Translations under genes and position numbers: made by a program
Notes under the pieces: model-generated
What the model was told of the DNA's origin: nothing
Database searches by the model: none
What the model saw: the letters and a program-made list of their open reading frames with translations, nothing else
Part shown: piece by piece, positions 57,801 to 64,000 of the stretch
Layout of the letters: the number at the start of each line of letters is the position of its first letter
How positions within the stretch are numbered: position 1 is the first letter of the stretch
DNA from: Phoronis australis
Taxonomy: Eukaryota; Phoronida; Phoronidae
Length of the DNA: 64,000 nucleotides
Reading direction: 5' to 3'
Assembly (NCBI GenBank): GCA_002633005.1
Contig: NMRA01000223.1
Span: 282,237-346,236 of the forward strand

Positions 57801-60375
57801 AATTATGCATTTTGCAGATAGGTACATAAATCATTGTTTCTCTAACGAAAGTTTCACGCAAATACGAACAGCCACTTCTGAGATATATTATAAATTTGAC
57901 CAAAACTGGACATATTTCTAGGGATCTACATAACCTCAAAGGCGATTGTTGAAAGCTGAGTTTTCCACTGTTGCCTCTACTGTGAAGTACAACAACGTTG
58001 TTTTGTGCGAATGAGCAACTTGAAAAAAATGTGAATCGGTGCAAAAGTAAAATAAAAGCAACTGCTCTACAAATAAAAACATAACCTGGTACCAAGTTCT
58101 CTTCCTAAAAAATTTAAAGCAGGAAGAATTTCGAAGAATTACAACAGTACATTTGGTCAACTGTCACAGGAGGTTCGATGCCAGGAAAACCTTAATTATT
58201 TTAAACAAATTGTGGCACAAGAACGTTTACCATAGGCAGCCGTATGCAACAACCTGGGGACTGGTGTCTAGACCTTGCCCAATGTCCCCATCTCCAAAAA
58301 GAGATACTAAGAGCTGGTATGCCGTTTGGGAGACTTATGTCATCAGCTAGCTACATGTCATCCTGGCTCCATTTTGTAAATAAATGTTGTGATTTCCTCG
58401 CTGCCATGACATTCTTTATAGCTTTATCTAGTAACACTTAAAAATGTATAGTCTTTATAATTAATTATTAATTGACTAGTTCATCATCTGCTATCTAATA
58501 TAGATTTATCATAATATTTCAGACAACGCTCATGTCGAGCTCAGTGGATTCACTGAAGTCGATACATAATTATATTCTACAAGACGTGATTTCCTCCACT
58601 CAGTCATTCATACGAAATTGAAGCAGCTGAAACACACCTCTTCATTAGACCATGTTTGTATTCCAGGGCCATGTCGCATGTCATTGTGGAAATCTCCATG
58701 GTAACAGCTTCCGTCTTCCCCCGTGGCAACGCCTAAGACAAACATAAAACAAAAGAGCTCACACATACACTATACAGTATGACTTATTTTTACACGAAGA
58801 GACTCTAGCAACAGCAGTCCAACACAATGTTATTAAGAGTAGTGTAACAATTCCTGACCAATAAAAGACATAACAACTAGTTTCCCAGGGTTTGGGCAGA
58901 CGCAATTTAAAATGGAGTATATAGCAGAATGTCCGTGAAATTTTAAGCGTCAACAGTTCATCTTTTTTAATTTTGGACCACGTTCTTGAATTTGAATTAA
59001 ATGTGATTGTTGAGAAGTTTTGGTCATTATGAATACAAATTAATGGTGGTCTAAAATTTCAGAAATACATTCCCCGGGAAAAAATAAAAAATGCTGTTAA
59101 TTCTTAAATCAGAAATTGTGAACTTTTCTGACAAACCTCAAAGCTTTAAATTGAAAAGACAATTGAATCCAAGTATAAGTAATTGTGACCCTGTTTCAGC
59201 AGTTTTCTCACCGTGTCATGAAACAGCCACTGTTCATATTTGTAAAAGATTATTTTAAAAATTCTTATTTTTAAATGATTTTAATTAAAAATCATGTAAA
59301 TATGTAGACGCTGATGTTGGCCAATAGTGAACAAATAAACACAAAAAAATCAGGAATTCCAACCAGGAATCTAACCACAGGTCTCTAGATTGCCAGTCTA
59401 GTGCTCTTACACTGAGCAACTGAGGAACTCGATAGGTGTGCCAATTACTACTTGCAGCCAACTGTATGTCTTCCATTCCATGAGTGCATTTTGCCTTTTT
59501 CACATAAAATTTGGACAATTATATAATCATCAATTTACCAGTATGTGTTAATTTGTGTCTTAATCAAGAAACCCATGGTTCGATTCCCAGTTGTTCCTGA
59601 TTTTGCTGTGTTTATTTACTTATTGGAATAGAAAATAATTACTTATTTAATAGAGACAGACTATTCAGGTTAGATGCAGATGTTTCAGCCTGGTTGCATG
59701 GTGAGTATGCGTCTAACCTGAATAGTCTGCATCTAACATGAATAGTCTCCAACTAAGTGATTATTTCCTATTCCAATGCCTTACAATGCCAGTAGAGTCA
59801 AATGATCAACTAATTCTCCAGTATTTGTTTAAAAATCATGTGACTGCATTATTTTACAAAAGTTAACATGAAAATGAAAATTTTTTAGTGACTGTGATGC
59901 GATCCATATAAATTCAAACTTTACCTAAGACATCAAAAAATTAAATGTGCAACAGACACAGATGGTAAGTACAGTAAACTTTGTTCTGACTTCTTACACT
60001 CACCAATTTCCAATTTTTCAATTTCACTTCAATTAATATCATGCGCGCAATTTTCTCCATAAGCCCCCACATCTTAATCAAAATTCTAGGAGTTTGCACC
60101 ATATAATCTTCCACAAAGCATGTCTACGGAAAAACAATCAAACAGTTTAGCACAAAGAGCTCAATAGACGCACCTTTGCCCTGCCTCATGTTGTTGATGA
60201 ATCCTCCGTCGTACGTAGCACCTGAAGGCCAGGTGAACTTGCCACTACCATACTTCTTGTTATCCATCACTTGACCAACATACTTGGCTCCACTCTTGTA
60301 CTCAATGTTGCTGTCGTTATAGATGTCTACTGACGTAGCCGAGGCCAGTCTTGGTAATGAGCCTCGAAAACTCAT
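33573..60375 (-). CDS. ANKMY1: ANKMY1-like: MORN, ankyrin and MYND domain protein
   Basis: At least 17 minus-strand exons encode about 1,220 residues, longer than human ANKMY1 (about 940). Order: six MORN repeats (residues ~30-170), a linker, two to three ankyrin repeats (~340-400), an acidic Ser/Glu/Asp-rich segment (~400-640), further ankyrin repeats (~650-930), and a basic, charged helix with ERERQRLAEEEREGRR. These are followed by a linker, a MYND zinc finger (CYECGRSVGVRLAACSRC onward) and a Gly/Ser/Lys-rich tail. MORN repeats usually bind lipid or membranes; MYND fingers bind proline-rich peptides. The cellular role of ANKMY1 is poorly known. Exon phases agree throughout except just before the MYND exon. 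Exons 9 and 10 are duplicated around an N, probably an assembly artefact. Confidence 0.93.
34878..35005 (-). CDS. ANKMY1: ANKMY1-like exon after MYND
   Basis: Acceptor CTTTATAG, donor GTGAGA, phase 1 to 0. It encodes a Ser/Pro-rich linker (AKSRSPSPSQRGRVDSPTPA), probably a phosphorylated disordered tail, and VKKLTGDVNKLRIK. Confidence 0.82.
39174..39328 (-). CDS. ANKMY1: ANKMY1-like MYND zinc-finger exon
   Basis: Acceptor TTTGATTGTAG, donor GTAGAC. It encodes a complete MYND finger: CYECGRSVGVRLAACSRC, then KEVYYCSKACKLKAW and RHKEEC. All eight zinc ligands are present, and it resembles the YCYxCGRSxGV motif of vertebrate ANKMY1. MYND fingers bind PXLXP-type peptides. Confidence 0.94.
41081..41175 (-). 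CDS. ANKMY1: ANKMY1-like exon 14 (3' end uncertain)
   Basis: It follows exon 13 in phase (acceptor TTTTGAAATAG) and encodes DAHYDVGSLCKINKGQFEPF. Two donors are possible, GTGAGA at 41110 or GTAAGT at 41080. Both leave phase 1, whereas the MYND exon needs phase 2. A 31-base microexon at 40976-41006 would repair the phase but is unproven. Confidence 0.7.
41806..41845 (+). other. tRNA 3'-half-like fragment
   Basis: GGTTCGAGTCC at 41821-41831 is a perfect RNA polymerase III B box inside a T-arm-like stem, followed by an acceptor-like CGGTTGGGGCA. No matching 5' half is seen, so this is probably a SINE or tRNA fragment. Confidence 0.4.
42923..43052 (-). CDS. ANKMY1: ANKMY1-like exon 13
   Basis: Acceptor CATTTACAG, donor GTACCT, phase 1 to 2. 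It encodes a linker: SPSQDFTYTGAGAVPPSGII and KVCFKDGDEPQKR. Confidence 0.85.
43962..44127 (-). CDS. ANKMY1: ANKMY1-like exon 12
   Basis: Acceptor TGATGTGTAG, donor GTAAGG, phase 0 to 1. It encodes DRRIAHMPYHALTPAERD and a charged helix (RVKAVERERQRLAEEEREGR) that may be a coiled coil. Confidence 0.92.
44535..44638. repeat. Perfect 52 bp tandem duplication in an intron
   Basis: The unit GGCAGGGGACTAGAAAGTTC... occupies 44535-44586 and repeats exactly at 44587-44638. It lies in the intron between exons 11 and 12. The perfect identity implies a recent event or an assembly slip. Confidence 0.9.
45401..45508 (-). CDS. ANKMY1: ANKMY1-like exon 11
   Basis: Acceptor ATTTACAG, donor GTATGT, 36 codons in phase 0. 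It is the last ankyrin-like repeat: IDKLMKAGANILAPILIG and GTAVDFAYYMFNM. Confidence 0.92.
46207..46338 (-). CDS. ANKMY1: ANKMY1-like exon 10, copy B
   Basis: Same 44 codons and splice sites as 47599-47730. Splicing both copies would keep frame and add 80 residues, but the N between them argues for a false duplication. Confidence 0.85.
46661..46768 (-). CDS. ANKMY1: ANKMY1-like exon 9, copy B
   Basis: Same 36 codons and splice sites as 48053-48160. Probably the other haplotype, not an extra exon. Confidence 0.85.
47400..47400. other. Assembly N between two near-identical blocks
   Basis: A single N separates 45917-47399 from 47401-48797, which are the same sequence with few substitutions and one ~100 base indel near 47465. 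Overlapping haplotype contigs are the likely cause. Confidence 0.85.
47599..47730 (-). CDS. ANKMY1: ANKMY1-like exon 10, copy A
   Basis: Acceptor ATTTTACAG, donor GTAAGA, 44 codons in phase 0 (AIDELLAYGADPSLPL and MGRIQL). The same exon occurs again at 46207-46338. Confidence 0.9.
48053..48160 (-). CDS. ANKMY1: ANKMY1-like exon 9, copy A
   Basis: Acceptor ATCTGCACAG, donor GTAGGT, 36 codons in phase 0 (FACQVVHLLLDHHGNPNLL, then GHSPLSLAITSGNDL). It is identical in coding sense to copy B at 46661-46768. Confidence 0.9.
49337..49438 (-). CDS. ANKMY1: ANKMY1-like exon 8
   Basis: 34 codons in phase 0 encode a short linker and GGHTPLHIACARDDNHK, a canonical ankyrin repeat start. Its acceptor (GTTGTTTTGTAG) is fused to the end of the minisatellite at 49445-50176; donor GTGGGT. 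Confidence 0.92.
49445..50176. repeat. Minisatellite, ~35 units of 20/24 bp, abutting a splice acceptor
   Basis: The unit is TCTAAACAACATTCACATGA (20 bases), with variants ending CATGTGA, CATATGA or, in 24-base units, CAGACATRTGA. On the gene's sense strand each unit reads ...GTTGTTTAGATCATGTGAAT. The last unit merges with the real acceptor GTTGTTTTGTAG of exon 8, ending within about six bases of it. Confidence 0.95.
50177..51225. other. Remainder of ANKMY1-like intron 7, nothing recognised
   Basis: Unique AT-rich intron sequence upstream of the minisatellite. One short palindrome-like pair (TTCCAGCAGGAGACGTCC... CTTGCTGGAACAG, about 50987-51020) is present. Confidence 0.4.
51226..51366 (-). 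CDS. ANKMY1: ANKMY1-like exon 7
   Basis: Acceptor TTGTTTACAG, donor GTGAGT, 47 codons in phase 0. It encodes the ankyrin repeat GGLAALHIAVGIPGEEGVQI and LLLDALAHPDVQA. Confidence 0.93.
51768..51939 (-). CDS. ANKMY1: ANKMY1-like exon 6
   Basis: Acceptor TTATTTCCAG, donor GTAAGT, phase 2 to 0. It encodes two ankyrin repeat parts: TIRLLLQRGANPDAST and MPCLFFAIKAADVEAVALLL. Confidence 0.92.
52000..53200. other. ANKMY1-like intron 5, nothing recognised
   Basis: Intron sequence between exons 5 and 6 with no conserved feature. Short frames here lack splice context or family resemblance. Confidence 0.4.
53208..54076 (-). CDS. ANKMY1: ANKMY1-like exon 5 with acidic insert
   Basis: Acceptor TTGTTTCAG, donor GTGAGT, phase 0 to 2, 289 codons. 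It begins by completing ankyrin repeat 2 (KIMNYLLDNGANVNLLNDEG). It then encodes about 200 residues rich in Ser, Glu, Asp and Asn (EGGNEGGDDEENGDNEDGD), probably disordered. It ends with a helical segment (LIDRCATQLSFNKFVTRMV) and ARARALKIA, which starts the next ankyrin repeat. Confidence 0.92.
55107..55790 (-). CDS. ANKMY1: ANKMY1-like exon 4
   Basis: Acceptor CTCTGTAG, donor GTATGT, 228 codons in phase 0. It carries MORN 6 (GLYKMDEREGPGVMTYPD), a long polar linker, and the first ankyrin repeat (LLDAASSGNYDKVQQLID) leading into HGHSALLAAS. Confidence 0.93.
56391..56537 (-). CDS. ANKMY1: ANKMY1-like exon 3
   Basis: Acceptor TTGTTTCAG, donor GTAAAT, 49 codons in phase 0. It encodes MORN 4 (YEGEFFKDRRHGLGTYKW) and MORN 5 (FCGTFYMDKKEGYGKFSF). 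Confidence 0.93.
58638..58732 (-). CDS. ANKMY1: ANKMY1-like exon 2
   Basis: Acceptor TGTCTTAG, donor GTGTGT, phase 1 to 0, 32 codons. It completes MORN 2 and carries MORN 3 (YHGDFHNDMRHGPGIQTW). Confidence 0.9.
59349..59440 (-). mobile_element. tRNA-derived SINE head (Ala-GGC-like)
   Basis: On the minus strand, GCTCAGTGTAAGAGC forms a D arm. CTAGA-CTGGCAA-TCTAG forms a perfect anticodon arm with anticodon GGC, and GGTTAGATTCC is a B box with one mismatch. The T stem is poor, so a functional tRNA is unlikely. Downstream it shares CCTGATTTT..TGTGTTTATTT with the fragment at 59577, which marks a SINE family. Confidence 0.6.
59577..59616 (+). mobile_element. SINE fragment, opposite orientation
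   Basis: GGTTCGATTCC is a perfect B box followed by CCTGATTTTGCTGTGTTTATT, matching the tail of the minus-strand SINE at 59349-59440. The two copies lie in opposite orientation, about 140 bases apart. Confidence 0.5.
59621..59778. repeat. Long fold-back repeat beside the SINE pair
   Basis: Inner arms GACTATTCAGGTTAGATGCA (59659-59678) and TGCGTCTAACCTGAATAGTC (59708-59727) pair at 19 of 20 positions. Outer segments TATTGGAATAG and CTATTCCAATG also pair. A further direct copy of the inner arm (GCATCTAACATGAATAGTC) lies at about 59729-59747. Confidence 0.75.
60174..60375 (-). CDS. ANKMY1: ANKMY1-like exon 1 (first coding)
   Basis: The ATG at 60375 lies two bases after an acceptor-like TTATTTCAG, so an upstream non-coding exon is likely. 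It encodes a 30-residue leader, MORN 1 (YVGQVMDNKKYGSGKFTWPS) and the start of MORN 2. Donor GTGCGT, phase 1. Confidence 0.88.
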
Positions 60376-61198
60376 ACTGAAATAAGAAACATTTAGAGCT
60401 GCACATTGTTCTACTTGGCAAGCTAAAGAATGAAAATTGAATCAAGCCTTTTGCACTCATAAAATTGGTCTCAAAGTATTCCACTATTAGCAAGAAAATT
60501 ATAACCACCAGAAACTTAAAAATAAGAAAGTGTTTAAATTGAAGATTAAATGAGTACACACCAGTTTGATGATAATTCATGGAATCCCGTAGTAACTTAA
60601 CAACGCAAAATGAAATTAGAATCTATTAGGGTTGGCCAACCTTAAAATTGCTAATTCAAAAATGGTACATGAACGCATTGCCTTTGAATTGCTAATGGAA
60701 ATAACATCCTATTAGAGTAACGAATATTCGCCGATTTTATGGAAGTGACAGGCCTAATTTGATTTTCGCATGCGAAACAGGGCATTAAGTTGTACTAATT
60801 TGAACATGATGTTAAAATAAACACCATCAAACGAATCTTGTTTGAAAATAAAGGAATTCAAATTCCTGGGTTAAAAATGAAACTAGGATACAGCAGCACT
60901 TGAAGTTTTCAGCACTTATAGATTTTATTAACTGCCGGGTGAATGATGAAATCTATAGATAGCTTTAGATGCTCGAAAACACAAACAGCTATAATTCAAG
61001 TCACAATTAAGACTTAAAAGGAAATTGACAGAACTGCAATTCAGTAGCTTAAAGAATGTACAATCATGTAAACAATGATATCAATTTCTCAAGAGAATAT
61101 GTGTTTTGAAGCGCTTTTAACACACAAGCATTCTATTTAAATAACCAACGTACAACTGACTATTTGAAGAAAAATCAGGAAACATACAGGCCCAGGTC
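60376..61198. other. 5' flank of the ANKMY1-like gene, no feature
   Basis: AT-rich DNA with no recognised coding sequence. It may be the first intron if the gene has a 5' non-coding exon further right. Confidence 0.4.
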
Positions 61199-61375
61199 AC
61201 TAAGTATATACCCTATCTGGTGCTAAACAAGGGAACTGGCCTAAATTACCACATGAATAACATTTCTCTTGGTCCTATAGCTGGTAGTTGAACCTACGAC
61301 CCTTCAATAGGTCTGGCTTAAGAACCACCACCGTAGCCTATCAACCAAAGAACAATTGCTCTAAGGTCAAATAAA
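61199..61375 (-). mobile_element. tRNA-related SINE (Leu-like head)
   Basis: The minus strand has a D-arm-like TTGGTTGATAGGCTA, an anticodon-loop-like TTCTTAAGCC, and a B box GGTTCAACTAC (61284-61294). The order recalls a tRNA-Leu, but the stems are imperfect. Confidence 0.4.
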
Positions 61376-62964
61376 TTATGCAAGCACATTTATACAGCCT
61401 GTTAGAGGTCTCACAGTTGGTGCCCTCTGTTTTCTATTGATCTCCAGTTGCAACAATATACCTGTCACGCGTTTTAGAACAGAACATATTATCGAATTAA
61501 ACACTAACATGTTCAACATTTACTAAAAATTTCTTTTGTGTAATGTGGACATAAAGTTTGGTTTCATAATTCTTCAACTAGTTTGTATTAAACGCGAATC
61601 ATTAATTCCTGAGAAGCAGTCATTGGCCTAAACTCTAAGAAAGCTCGAGGACCAGTTTTCTTTAGAAAAAACATGAGCAATGATGAGCATAGCATATTCT
61701 ATTAAAACTATTTGCATTTCCCATCAAATGCTATACCAACAGTGTGTACAATAAAATATTGTTTGTATTTACAGTAAGCTATGAACTAAATTTTGTTCAG
61801 GAGGGATGTTGACAGGTGCTTGCCTGAGAAGGTCGAAACTGACAAGGAGCGTCATTTCCCGAGCACTGAAAGTCTTCCGAGATACTGAAGTCAAAGCAAA
61901 ATTGGTCGTTTCAGGCACTAAGTTAGTTGCTCATAACAAACTACATGAGGTATGAATCGCCAACTTAAATGTTAAAAAAATTAAATGAAAATGTTTCAAA
62001 AATAAATCATTGTTGTCAACTAACTCTAAAGTAATATTTCAGTGCCATTAAGGAATGCATGAGACCTTGTTTTTTTCCAGTATTTCTCATGTAGCTGCTG
62101 ACAAGTTATGTTTTGAAATGGTAACACATATCACTGAGCATCAAAAATCAGAACACCAATTGTGCATGTTCACAACCACCTTCAAACGACGTTAGCATGA
62201 CATATATATTTGGCAACACAGAAAACTGTATATTTTTTGTGCATGTCATTGATTTCATTTCAAAGTCTTTGGAGAATTTTGATGATGTTCAGTTGACTGG
62301 TTTTCTTCCCACATATACAGTGTTTCTCACTGCAGCTGAATGACACCCACCCTGCCACTGGTAGTGTCATTGACACAAGTGACTGTCTATGACTGTTCGT
62401 AATGTTGGTAGATACAATTACAGGTCTGTTACATGCTAAATGAAATTCAGGGTTGGTGTCACCTGTCCTGTCCTTGGTCACTGACAGTAACACATCACGT
62501 GGCAATCCTGCATTTTAGACACGAAACTTACCGGATTAGGCCTGTCTATCTGTCCACAAGACCAAGTGATCATGAGAACCTCTCACAGAATAACACTAGA
62601 TATTTAGTGGAAATGATAAACAGACGGATCTCAATGACCTCTCCCCGGTGATTAGGATGGCTAAAATATAGTTATGCATTGACCAGCTGACCACTGTGCA
62701 GTGTAAGTGACGACTGACCATGCAGTACAATGCCACAGTGAGTGATTCAGTGACTGTCGCCAGTGTCAGTGTCAGTGGTAAGTGTTGTTCACAAAGCTGA
62801 ACACCCAGAGACAGTACTAAGTGCATAAAAACGTGCTGTGCCATTTAAGCAAGTCATGATATTACTGTGCAACAAGTAACTCACATTGAGAATCTTTGCT
62901 TCAGTACCAGAGCAATAATCAATCTTCAATAATCACATTTTATCACAGCAGTCTAGACACTTTG
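61376..62964. other. No supported gene
   Basis: Short overlapping frames on both strands at 62.26-62.85 kb show no family resemblance. Between 62.69 and 62.79 kb there are several CAGTG and TGACTG words, possibly decayed repeats. Confidence 0.35.
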
Positions 62965-62992
62965 CCAAGATGGCGTTAAATTGCTAAGCAAC
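62965..62992. promoter_or_regulatory. Candidate YY1 site plus RFX X-box
   Basis: CCAAGATGGCG (62965-62975) matches the YY1 core. ATTGCTAAGCAAC (62980-62992) is an X-box-like inverted repeat bound by RFX factors. They lie 2.6 kb upstream of the first recognised ANKMY1-like ATG. Assignment to that gene is inference. Confidence 0.4.
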
Positions 62993-63812
62993 TCCACAAG
63001 GGGAGATAATGCTGTATCCTGTCCTACAGAGACACCAGACGGTTGCAGTGGTAAATGTTCGTTCAATAAAGCGCACTTTTTGAAAACGTTTTTTCGGTGT
63101 ATAGATCTTTTCAGTTACACCGACGAAAAAAGTAAAGAACAGTATTATTTTTCTGTAAATGCTTGTGGACGTTGAGCAAATATATGTAATGGGCACGAAT
63201 TCTATCCAAACAATGAAAAGTTTTCTGTTAATCAACACAATCAATCAGTAAGTCAAAACTACCCATTCAAGCATACAATTCAATGTGTATACAATTCAAT
63301 GTCAAGAGAGATGAAGACTCATTGAAACCATGTCAGCCTCCTGCACAGAAAGAGCCAAAGACAAATGCCTCTTCCCAATCCATTTGTCATTCTTTGGTGT
63401 ATTTTCTAAGGAAAAATGTCCGGCCTTGAATCACCCAGTGACAGTTTCATGCAAGATTGTCGCTCATAGCACAAGTTATATTAACACAATAAATAAGAGG
63501 TTGGATAAAATATAAATGATAGTTTATTATTTCAACATGATGTGCACGAAACAGAAACAATATATACCTGAGTATTACTTACTGTACATTGTAACATACA
63601 GGCGAAACTACTACAAATTCAAACACTCAATGCATTCACACCTCTCTAAGACAACCCCAAGTTACAGTAACAACATTCACTTATTAAGATAAGTAGATAA
63701 ATTACAGGACGCAAGGACAATTAGAACAGAAACCTAAGTAACATTAGGAATCAATTAATACCTTGTATTCAGTTCAGTAGTGGATACCACGTAATTCAAT
63801 GAACGAGGGCAA
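62993..63812. other. No supported gene
   Basis: Short frames overlap on both strands without family resemblance. A small direct repeat (ACAATTCAATGT) is seen near 63280-63301. Confidence 0.35.
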
Positions 63813-63915
63813 TAGTCACTTAATACAGGGGTACCAGGTTCTGAGAACCAGTTGGACGCCTATTATTAAGTGGAGAAAACTGGTTCTGAAAATGCGTTAC
63901 CCCAATAAGTGATTA
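63813..63915. repeat. Small hairpin element, copy 3
   Basis: GAGAACCAGTTGGACGCC and TATTATTAAGTGGAGAAAAC followed by TGGTTCTG match the core of the copies at 16663 and 18619 (arms AACCAGTT/AACTGGTT, loop GAYGCCYRTTATTMAGTGGA). The outer arms (AGTCACTTA...GGGGTA / TTACCCC...TAAGTGATT) differ from the other copies but still pair. Confidence 0.7.
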
Positions 63916-64000
63916 TAACCTAAACAAGTACACCCCTAATCAGTCCAAGGTGAGATATCCAAATACCTTGCAGCTATCTAACACATAAAATATAATAAAA

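Noticed and set aside
59349-59440. Functional tRNA-Ala gene
   Set aside because: The D and anticodon arms are good but the T stem and acceptor geometry fail, and the sequence continues into a shared SINE tail.

Overview
The window is nuclear DNA of an animal: split genes with GT-AG introns, SINE-like and MITE-like elements, minisatellites, and no bacterial gene layout. The gene content (a class II CPD photolyase, a MORN/ankyrin/MYND gene of the ANKMY1 type, a kringle exon, P2X7-C-terminal-like and THAP fragments) suits a marine invertebrate, possibly a basal deuterostome such as amphioxus. The species cannot be fixed from sequence alone. The assembly is draft quality. Single N's stand at 7060, 7706, 14568, 16781, 24270, 24848 and 47400, and near-identical sequence lies on both sides of at least two of them, so some apparent duplications are probably unmerged haplotypes.

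Layout, left to right. 1-3.6 kb holds a degenerate repetitive reading frame and T-rich low-complexity DNA. One kringle exon (3648-3920, +) is the only supported piece of a kringle protein. 4-15 kb is mostly gene-free and carries a ~410 bp tandem repeat, two inverted copies of one hAT-type MITE (one with a perfect 8 bp target duplication), a decayed P2X7-C-terminal-like gene, and three exon-like blocks of unknown nature on the minus strand. 15.5-18.7 kb is a 1.26 kb duplication around a gap. 18.8-27.3 kb is a class II CPD photolyase on the minus strand. Eight exons join in frame (about 473 codons), but the final C-terminal exon was not found.

25.4-26.1 kb, inside a photolyase intron, contains a THAP zinc-finger exon broken by a one-base frameshift and bounded by 16 bp inverted repeats. 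28.4-30.0 kb is a probable promoter region with an E-box/CRE, a CCAAT and a TATA motif, two perfect DNA hairpins, and three TTACRTAA motifs of the light-responsive D-box type. 30,333-31,832 is a 1500 bp DNA transposon with perfect 16 bp terminal repeats and decayed hAT-like transposase.

33.6-60.4 kb is one large minus-strand gene, ANKMY1-like. It encodes six MORN repeats, ankyrin repeats interrupted by a long acidic region, a basic coiled-coil-like stretch, a MYND zinc finger and a Gly/Ser/Lys-rich tail. Two ankyrin exons appear twice around the gap at 47400. One intron ends in a ~35-unit minisatellite that abuts a splice acceptor, and each unit carries a copy of an acceptor-like TTGTTTAG. 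Beyond 60.4 kb there are a tRNA-related SINE, a candidate YY1/X-box promoter near 62.97 kb and a third copy of a small hairpin element. I found no single new multi-gene system. The most unusual structures are the acceptor-derived minisatellite, the perfect hairpins near the photolyase promoter region and the small hairpin element family.
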